Shown here: piece after piece, positions 58,973 to 64,000 of the stretch
Numbering within the stretch: the stretch's first letter is position 1
Layout: each line of letters begins with the position of its first letter
NCBI GenBank assembly: GCA_041879295.1
Contig: CP047152.1
Coordinates: forward strand, 5,275,501-5,339,500
Direction of reading: 5' to 3'
From: Pseudomonas putida
GTDB lineage: Bacteria; Pseudomonadota; Gammaproteobacteria; Pseudomonadales; Pseudomonadaceae
Length of the DNA: 64,000 nt
Made by a program: the position numbers and the translations under genes
Notes under the pieces: model-generated
Databases searched by the model: none
Seen by the model: the letters and a program-made list of their open reading frames with translations, nothing else
Told to the model about the DNA's origin: nothing

Positions 58973-59397
58973 TGGCTGAGCTACGCCTGCTGCTGGGCTT
59001 CGACTATGGCAGCAAACAGATCGGCGTGGCCGTCGGCCAGGTGATTACCGGCCAGGCCCGCGAACTGTGCACCCTGAAGGCGCAGAACGGCGTACCGGAC
59101 TGGGCCCAGGTGGAAAAGCTGATTGCCGAATGGAAGCCAGATGCCATTGTCGTCGGCCTACCGCTGAACATGGACGGCACTCCCAGCGAAATGAGCGCCC
59201 GTGCCGAAAAGTTCGCCCGCCGCCTGAACGGCCGCTTCAACCTGCCCGTGCACACGCACGACGAGCGCCTGACCACCTTCGAGGCCAAAGGCGAGCGCAT
59301 GGCCCGTGGCGGCCAGCGTGGCAGCTACCGCGACAACCCGGTCGATGCCATTGCCGCTGCCTTGTTGCTGCAAGGCTGGCTGGAGGCCAATACCTGA
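58972..59397 (+). CDS. ruvX: RuvX/YqgF RNase H-fold nuclease
   Basis: A 141-residue YqgF-type Holliday-junction-resolvase-like nuclease, probably acting in 16S rRNA 5' end maturation. The RNase H-fold residues are visible: [15 protein letters not shown] with the first catalytic Asp, [32 protein letters not shown] with DER near residue 95, and the C-terminal [18 protein letters not shown] with the last Asp. It overlaps algH by one base (ATGA) and is followed by pyrR 49 nt later. The long upstream ORF reading is antifunctional and ignored. Confidence 0.94.
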   Translation: MAELRLLLGFDYGSKQIGVAVGQVITGQARELCTLKAQNGVPDWAQVEKLIAEWKPDAIVVGLPLNMDGTPSEMSARAEKFARRLNGRFNLPVHTHDERLTTFEAKGERMARGGQRGSYRDNPVDAIAAALLLQGWLEANT

Positions 59398-59446
59398 TCA
59401 TCTTTGCCGCCGGGCCCACCCGGCGCACCCTTCCGAGGAGCCCGCA

Positions 59447-59965
59447 ATGAGCCTACCCAATCCCGCCGAGCTGATCCGGCAGATGGCTGTCGACCTTCGT
59501 GCCCACCTGGCGCGCCGGGCAATCACCGAGCCCCGTTACATCGGTATCCGCACCGGCGGAGTCTGGGTTGCCCAGGCCCTGCAGGAAGCGATGGGCGACA
59601 CCAGCCCCATGGGCACCCTGGACGTGTCGTTCTACCGCGACGACTTCAGCCAGAACGGCCTGCACCCGCAAGTGCGCCCGTCCGAGTTGCCGTTCGAGGT
59701 CGAAGGCCAGCACCTGGTGCTGGTGGATGACGTGCTGATGAGCGGTCGTACCATCCGCGCGGCGCTCAACGAACTGTTCGATTACGGCCGCCCGGCCAGC
59801 GTTACCCTGGTCTGCCTGCTGGACCTGGATGCCGGCGAACTGCCGATTCGCCCGAACGTGCTCGGCGCCACCCTGTCGCTGGGCGCCCATGAACGGGTAA
59901 AATTGACCGGACCCGCACCGCTCGCCCTCGAGCGCCAGGACCTCGCCTCCGCTTCCGCCCTTTAA
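59447..59965 (+). CDS. pyrR: PyrR: bifunctional pyrimidine regulator / uracil phosphoribosyltransferase
   Basis: A 172-residue PyrR. The PRPP motif [19 protein letters not shown] is at ~residues 83-101, and [19 protein letters not shown] near residue 25. In Gram-positives PyrR attenuates the pyr mRNA; in Pseudomonas its regulatory role on pyrB differs (with DNA-level control proposed), and it may act mainly as a uracil phosphoribosyltransferase. CCGAGGAG precedes the ATG at 59447. It is 12 nt from pyrB, so cotranscribed. Confidence 0.93.
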   Translation: MSLPNPAELIRQMAVDLRAHLARRAITEPRYIGIRTGGVWVAQALQEAMGDTSPMGTLDVSFYRDDFSQNGLHPQVRPSELPFEVEGQHLVLVDDVLMSGRTIRAALNELFDYGRPASVTLVCLLDLDAGELPIRPNVLGATLSLGAHERVKLTGPAPLALERQDLASASAL

Positions 59966-59977
59966 GAGTCCCCCGCG

Positions 59978-60982
59978 ATGACGCCAATCGACGCCAAGCG
60001 CCCGCTGCAGCTCAATGATCAGGGCCAGCTGCGCCACTTCCTCTCGCTTGACGGTTTGCCCCGCGAACTGCTCACCGAGATCCTCGACACCGCCGACTCC
60101 TTCCTGGAAGTCGGCGCCCGAGCTGTGAAAAAAGTCCCGTTGCTGCGCGGCAAGACTGTGTGCAACGTGTTCTTCGAGAACTCGACCCGTACCCGTACCA
60201 CCTTCGAACTGGCAGCCCAGCGCCTGTCGGCCGACGTGATCAGCCTGAATGTGTCGACCTCCTCGACCAGCAAGGGCGAGACCCTGTTCGATACCCTGCG
60301 CAACCTCGAAGCCATGGCCGCCGACATGTTCGTCGTACGCCACTCCGACTCCGGCGCCGCGCACTTCATCGCCGAGCACGTGTGCCCGGAGGTTGCCGTG
60401 ATCAACGGCGGCGACGGCCGTCACGCGCACCCGACCCAGGGCATGCTCGACATGCTCACCATCCGCCGCCACAAAGGCAGCTTCGAAAACCTGTCCGTGG
60501 CTATCGTCGGCGACATCCTGCACTCGCGTGTGGCCCGTTCCGACATGCTCGCGCTGAAAGCGCTGGGTTGCCCGGACATCCGCGTGATCGGGCCGAAAAC
60601 CCTGATCCCCATCGGTATCGAGCAGTACGGCGTGAAGGTCTACACCGACCTCGCCGAAGGCCTGAAAGACGTCGACGTAGTGATCATGCTGCGCCTGCAG
60701 CGTGAGCGCATGGCCGGTGGCCTGCTGCCCAGCGAAGGCGAGTTCTACCGCCTGTTCGGCCTGACGACTGCACGCCTGGCCGCAGCCAAGCCCGATGCAA
60801 TCGTCATGCACCCGGGCCCAATCAACCGTGGCGTGGAAATCGAGTCGGCGGTTGCCGACGGCAAGCATTCGGTGATCCTCAACCAGGTCACCTACGGCAT
60901 CGCCGTGCGCATGGCCGTGCTGTCCATGGCCATGAGCGGGCAGAACGCGCAACGTCAATTCGACCAGGAGAACGCCCAGTGA
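59978..60982 (+). CDS. pyrB: Aspartate carbamoyltransferase catalytic subunit
   Basis: A 334-residue aspartate transcarbamoylase that forms carbamoyl-aspartate in pyrimidine synthesis. Signatures are [20 protein letters not shown] (carbamoyl phosphate site, ~residue 65), [20 protein letters not shown] and [20 protein letters not shown]. It is ~20 residues longer at the N-terminus than E. coli PyrB (~311), typical of class A ATCases. Pseudomonas ATCase is a dodecamer of PyrB and the inactive dihydroorotase-like PyrC', encoded by the next gene, which overlaps it by four bases (GTGA). Confidence 0.96.
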   Translation: MTPIDAKRPLQLNDQGQLRHFLSLDGLPRELLTEILDTADSFLEVGARAVKKVPLLRGKTVCNVFFENSTRTRTTFELAAQRLSADVISLNVSTSSTSKGETLFDTLRNLEAMAADMFVVRHSDSGAAHFIAEHVCPEVAVINGGDGRHAHPTQGMLDMLTIRRHKGSFENLSVAIVGDILHSRVARSDMLALKALGCPDIRVIGPKTLIPIGIEQYGVKVYTDLAEGLKDVDVVIMLRLQRERMAGGLLPSEGEFYRLFGLTTARLAAAKPDAIVMHPGPINRGVEIESAVADGKHSVILNQVTYGIAVRMAVLSMAMSGQNAQRQFDQENAQ

Positions 60983-62250
60983 CCATCAGTATTCTCGGCG
61001 CCCGGGTCATCGACCCCAACAGCGGCCTGGACCAGGTCACCGACCTGCACCTGGACGGCGGCCGCATTGCCGCCATCGGTGCCGCACCGGCCGGTTTCAG
61101 CGCCAGCCGCACGATCCAGGCTGATGGCCTGGTCGCAGCACCCGGCCTGGTCGACCTGGGCGTGTCCCTGCGCGAGCCGGGTTATAGCCGCAAAGGCAAC
61201 ATCGCCAGTGAAACCCGCGCTGCCGTGGCTGGGGGCGTCACCAGCCTGTGCTGCCCGCCGCAGACCAAGCCGGTGCTGGACACCTCGGCGGTAGCCGAAC
61301 TTATCCTTGACCGTGCCCGCGAAGCCGCCAACAGCAAGGTCTACCCGGTCGGCGCCCTGACCAAGGGCCTGGAAGGCGAGCAACTGGCCGAACTGGTGGC
61401 CCTGCGTGACACCGGTTGCGTAGCATTTGGCAACGGCCTGAAGGAAATCCCCAACAACCGTACCCTGGCCCGCGCCCTGGAGTATGCCGCCACCTTCGAC
61501 CTGACGGTGGTGTTCCACTCCCAGGACCGCGATCTGGCCCAGGGCGGCCTGGCCCACGAGGGTGCCATGGCCAGCTTCCTCGGCCTGCCGGGCATCCCGG
61601 AAAGCGCCGAAACCGTGGCCCTGGCGCGCAACCTGCTGCTGGTGGAACAGAGCGGCGTGCGTGCGCACTTCAGCCAGATCACCAGCGCCCGTGGCGCGCG
61701 GCTGATTGCCCAGGCCCAGGCCTTGGGCCTGCCTGTGACCGCCGATGTAGCGCTGTACCAGCTGATCCTCACGGACGAGTCGCTGCGCGATTTCTCCAGC
61801 CTGTACCACGTGCAGCCGCCGCTGCGCACCGCTGCCGACCGTGACGGGTTGCGCGAGGCGGTGAAGTCGGGGGTGATCCAGGCCATCTCCAGCCACCACC
61901 AGCCGCACGAGCGCGACGCCAAGCTGGCCCCGTTCGGCGCCACCGAGCCAGGTATCAGCAGCGTCGAGTTGCTGCTGCCACTGGCCATGACCCTGGTGCA
62001 AGACGGCCTGCTCGACCTGCCGACCTTGCTGGCCCGTCTGAGCAGCGGCCCGGCTGCCGCCCTGCGCCTGCCGGCCGGGGAGCTGAAAGTAGGCGGCCCG
62101 GCCGACCTGGTGCTGTTCGACCCGCAAGCCTCCACCGTTGCCGGCGAACAATGGTTCTCCCGTGGCGAGAACTGCCCGTTCATCGGCCACTGCCTGCCGG
62201 GGGCGGTGCGTTATACCTTGGTCGACGGGCACGTCTGCCACGAGGCCTGA
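60979..62250 (+). CDS. pyrC': PyrC': inactive dihydroorotase-like ATCase partner
   Basis: A 423-residue protein of the dihydroorotase fold that serves as structural partner of PyrB. Active dihydroorotases need an H-x-H metal site after the first strand; here the place reads [15 protein letters not shown] with no histidines, so it should be catalytically dead, as known for P. putida and P. aeruginosa. Other remnants of the fold are preserved ([38 protein letters not shown]). It starts with GTG at 60979, overlapping the pyrB stop by four bases. A functional pyrC must be elsewhere in the genome. Confidence 0.93.
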   Translation: MTISILGARVIDPNSGLDQVTDLHLDGGRIAAIGAAPAGFSASRTIQADGLVAAPGLVDLGVSLREPGYSRKGNIASETRAAVAGGVTSLCCPPQTKPVLDTSAVAELILDRAREAANSKVYPVGALTKGLEGEQLAELVALRDTGCVAFGNGLKEIPNNRTLARALEYAATFDLTVVFHSQDRDLAQGGLAHEGAMASFLGLPGIPESAETVALARNLLLVEQSGVRAHFSQITSARGARLIAQAQALGLPVTADVALYQLILTDESLRDFSSLYHVQPPLRTAADRDGLREAVKSGVIQAISSHHQPHERDAKLAPFGATEPGISSVELLLPLAMTLVQDGLLDLPTLLARLSSGPAAALRLPAGELKVGGPADLVLFDPQASTVAGEQWFSRGENCPFIGHCLPGAVRYTLVDGHVCHEA

Positions 62251-62259
62251 GTAACATGC

Positions 62260-62340
62260 TTCGCGGGCACGCCCGCTCCCACAGGATCACCACAATTCCA
62301 AGGCATGTGGTAACCCTGTGGGAGCGGGCATGCCCGCGAA
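62260..62340. repeat. REP pair (BIME)
   Basis: Arms 62260-62285 and 62315-62340 with one mismatch, located between pyrC' and the hslV promoter. Confidence 0.9.
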
Positions 62341-62386
62341 TGCCTTCACATAGTCCCCCCGCCAAGCGCGACCATTCATCCCCCCC

Positions 62387-62415
62387 GGTTGAAATCCTTC
62401 CCCCCACCCCCATAT
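62387..62415 (+). promoter_or_regulatory. sigma32 (RpoH) heat-shock promoter of hslVU
   Basis: GGTTGAAA at 62387-62394 and CCCCATAT at 62408-62415 with a 13-bp spacer. The -35 matches the core TTGAAA and the -10 is a perfect CCCCATNT. Expected transcription start ~62422, leaving a ~40-nt leader before the hslV start. Confidence 0.88.
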
Positions 62416-62461
62416 GAGTCTGCATCAGGCACTTTCGCCCCGCTGCGTGGAGACTCTCCCC

Positions 62462-62992
62462 TTGACCACAATCGTTTCTGTCCGCCGTAACGGCAAAGTC
62501 GTCATGGGCGGCGACGGCCAGGTATCCCTTGGCAACACCGTGATGAAAGGCAACGCCAAGAAGGTGCGCCGCCTGTACCACGGCCAGGTCATCGCGGGCT
62601 TCGCCGGCGCTACCGCCGACGCTTTCACCCTGTTCGAGCGCTTTGAAGGTCAGCTGGAAAAACACCAGGGCCACCTGGTACGCGCCGCCGTCGAGCTGGC
62701 CAAGGAATGGCGTACCGACCGCTCCCTGAGCCGCCTGGAAGCCATGCTCGCCGTGGCCAACAAGGATGCATCCCTGATCATCACCGGTAACGGTGACGTG
62801 GTCGAACCCGAAGACGGCCTGATCGCCATGGGTTCCGGCGGCGCCTATGCCCAGGCCGCAGCCCGTGCCCTGCTGAACAAGACCGACCTCTCGGCCCGCG
62901 AAATCGCCGAGACCGCCCTGAACATCGCCGGCGACATCTGCGTGTTCACCAACCACAACCTGACCATCGAGGAGCAGGACCTGGCCGACTGA
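62462..62992 (+). CDS. hslV: HslV: proteasome-like protease subunit
   Basis: A 176-residue ClpQ/HslV peptidase that forms two hexameric rings under the HslU ATPase. The catalytic nucleophile is the N-terminal threonine exposed after Met removal, so the protein must begin M-T-T-I-V-S-V-R-R. This sets a TTG start at 62462 (GTGGAG upstream) and gives exactly the E. coli length. The in-frame ATG at 62414 lies inside the sigma32 -10 element and cannot be used. Other features: [20 protein letters not shown] and [17 protein letters not shown]. It is the first gene of hslVU, 76 nt ahead of hslU. Confidence 0.93.
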   Translation: MTTIVSVRRNGKVVMGGDGQVSLGNTVMKGNAKKVRRLYHGQVIAGFAGATADAFTLFERFEGQLEKHQGHLVRAAVELAKEWRTDRSLSRLEAMLAVANKDASLIITGNGDVVEPEDGLIAMGSGGAYAQAAARALLNKTDLSAREIAETALNIAGDICVFTNHNLTIEEQDLAD

Positions 62993-63007
62993 TTCAGCTG
63001 TTCTGGC

Positions 63008-63033
63008 GCCCCTTCCCGGCGAAGGGGCTTTTC
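63008..63033 (+). terminator. Hairpin between hslV and hslU
   Basis: Stem GCCCCTTC / GAAGGGGC with a five-base loop followed by TTTTCC. It resembles a weak intrinsic terminator and could set the HslV:HslU ratio, as HslV would be made in excess. Confidence 0.55.
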
Positions 63034-63068
63034 CACGCTGACTCACCTGCCCAAGGACCGTATTGATC

Positions 63069-64000
63069 ATGTCCATGACCCCCCGCGAGATCGTCCACGA
63101 ACTCAATCGCCACATCATCGGCCAGGACGACGCCAAGCGCGCCGTGGCCATTGCCCTGCGCAACCGCTGGCGGCGCATGCAGCTCCCTGCCGAGCTACGT
63201 GCCGAAGTCACCCCCAAGAACATCCTGATGATCGGCCCTACCGGCGTCGGCAAGACCGAAATCGCCCGCCGTCTGGCCAAGCTGGCCAACGCGCCGTTCC
63301 TCAAGGTCGAAGCCACCAAGTTCACCGAAGTGGGCTACGTGGGCCGCGACGTCGAGTCGATCATCCGTGACCTGGCCGATGCCGCGCTGAAGATGCTGCG
63401 CGAGCAGGAAATCATCCGCGTGCGCCACCGCGCCGAAGACGCCGCCGAAGACCGCATCCTCGACGCCCTGCTGCCCCAGGCGCGCGTCACCAGCTTCAGC
63501 GAAGAAGCCGCACAGACCAGCAGCGACTCCAACACTCGCCAGCTGTTCCGCAAACGCCTGCGCGAAGGCCAACTGGACGACAAGGAAATCGAGATCGAAG
63601 TGGCCGATGCCGTCGGTGTCGAAATTGCTGCGCCGCCCGGCATGGAAGAAATGACCAACCAGCTGCAGAGCCTGTTTGCCAATATGGGCAAGGGCAAGCG
63701 CAAAGCGCGCAAGCTGAAGGTAAAAGAAGCGCTGAAGATGGTTCGCGATGAAGAAGCGAGCCGCCTGGTCAACGAGGAAGAGCTCAAGGCCAAGGCCCTG
63801 GAAGCGGTCGAACAGCACGGCATCGTGTTTATCGACGAGATCGACAAGGTTGCCAAGCGTGGCAACGTTGGCGGTGCCGACGTATCCCGCGAAGGCGTAC
63901 AGCGCGACCTGCTGCCGCTGATCGAAGGCTGCACCGTCAACACCAAGCTGGGCATGGTCAAGACCGACCACATTCTGTTCATTGCCTCGGGTGCATTCCA
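63069..64000 (+). CDS. hslU: HslU ATPase subunit (partial at window end)
   Basis: Truncated by the window end: ~310 of about 447 expected residues. It is the AAA+ unfoldase that feeds HslV. It starts [20 protein letters not shown] at ATG 63069. The Walker A motif is [11 protein letters not shown] near residue 57, an intermediate (I) domain follows, and the Walker B segment is [15 protein letters not shown] near 255, followed by the start of sensor 1 ([13 protein letters not shown]). Frame is open to the last base. AAGGA is 13 nt ahead of the ATG. It is transcribed with hslV from the sigma32 promoter. Confidence 0.95.
   Translation, partial: MSMTPREIVHELNRHIIGQDDAKRAVAIALRNRWRRMQLPAELRAEVTPKNILMIGPTGVGKTEIARRLAKLANAPFLKVEATKFTEVGYVGRDVESIIRDLADAALKMLREQEIIRVRHRAEDAAEDRILDALLPQARVTSFSEEAAQTSSDSNTRQLFRKRLREGQLDDKEIEIEVADAVGVEIAAPPGMEEMTNQLQSLFANMGKGKRKARKLKVKEALKMVRDEEASRLVNEEELKAKALEAVEQHGIVFIDEIDKVAKRGNVGGADVSREGVQRDLLPLIEGCTVNTKLGMVKTDHILFIASGAF

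Noticed and set aside
62414..62461. ATG start for hslV 48 nt upstream
   Set aside because: It overlaps the sigma32 -10 box and would bury the catalytic threonine.

Overview
The window is high-GC gammaproteobacterial chromosome and almost certainly belongs to the Pseudomonas putida group. Three things point there. The gene order joins two core blocks (tktA-epd-pgk-fda with metK, and sahH-metF / rhlE2 / bioA-rsmE / pil-chp / gshB-tonB / algH-ruvX-pyrRBC' / hslVU) in the Pseudomonas arrangement. The intergenic gaps carry Pseudomonas REP palindromes with a GCGGG-x-CCCGC core followed by TCC(T/C)ACA. A CfcR-type GGDEF/EAL response regulator sits beside fda. No tRNA, rRNA, transposase, phage gene or CRISPR array was seen. 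The window is mainly core housekeeping sequence, with a few accessory or poorly characterised genes.

Region 1 (1-9.1 kb, + strand): an acyl-CoA dehydrogenase in an apparent operon with a TldD/TldE-type metalloprotease pair, then a DHA2-family MFS exporter, the DEAD-box helicase DbpA and a YhiN-like flavoprotein. Region 2 (9.2-15.8 kb): a YccS-type membrane protein, a periplasmic binding protein, an ElaA acetyltransferase, a small winged-helix protein coupled to a YgjP metallopeptidase, and CfcR with a textbook Rsm/Csr site on its start codon. Region 3 (16.0-22.3 kb, - strand): tktA-epd-pgk, two small lipoproteins and fda, which is central carbon metabolism closed by a good terminator.

Region 4 (22.4-35.2 kb) is framed by the S-adenosylmethionine cycle. 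An ArsR-methyltransferase fusion regulator with a 26-bp palindrome in front of it precedes metK. About 8 kb further on, sahH lies behind a sigma70 promoter and an SAH riboswitch and is followed by metF. Between them lie ligB (a DNA ligase with a signal peptide), a DUF1090 protein, a cytochrome c'-like lipoprotein, mltA, a MAPEG protein, an EamA transporter, a CPA1 antiporter and a YciA-like thioesterase. Region 5 (35.2-46.2 kb): a GT-A-like unknown, a second periplasmic binding protein, rhlE2, yceJ-yceI, a FAD amine oxidase with an unusual tail, an unknown conserved gene, bioA, rsmE and hemolysin III.

Region 6 (46.3-55.2 kb, - strand) is the Pil-Chp chemosensory operon pilG-pilH-pilI-pilJ-chpA-chpC. 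It lacks pilK and chpB and has a shortened ChpA. Region 7 (55.4-64 kb, + strand): gshB, tonB, about 1 kb of nested tandem and inverted repeats, algH-ruvX-pyrR-pyrB-pyrC' (the last a catalytically dead dihydroorotase), then hslV-hslU behind a near-perfect sigma32 promoter. hslU runs off the window end.

At least thirteen REP pairs punctuate the gaps. They explain why many apparent ORFs have spurious N-terminal extensions, so starts here were set by ribosome binding sites, family alignment and promoter position.
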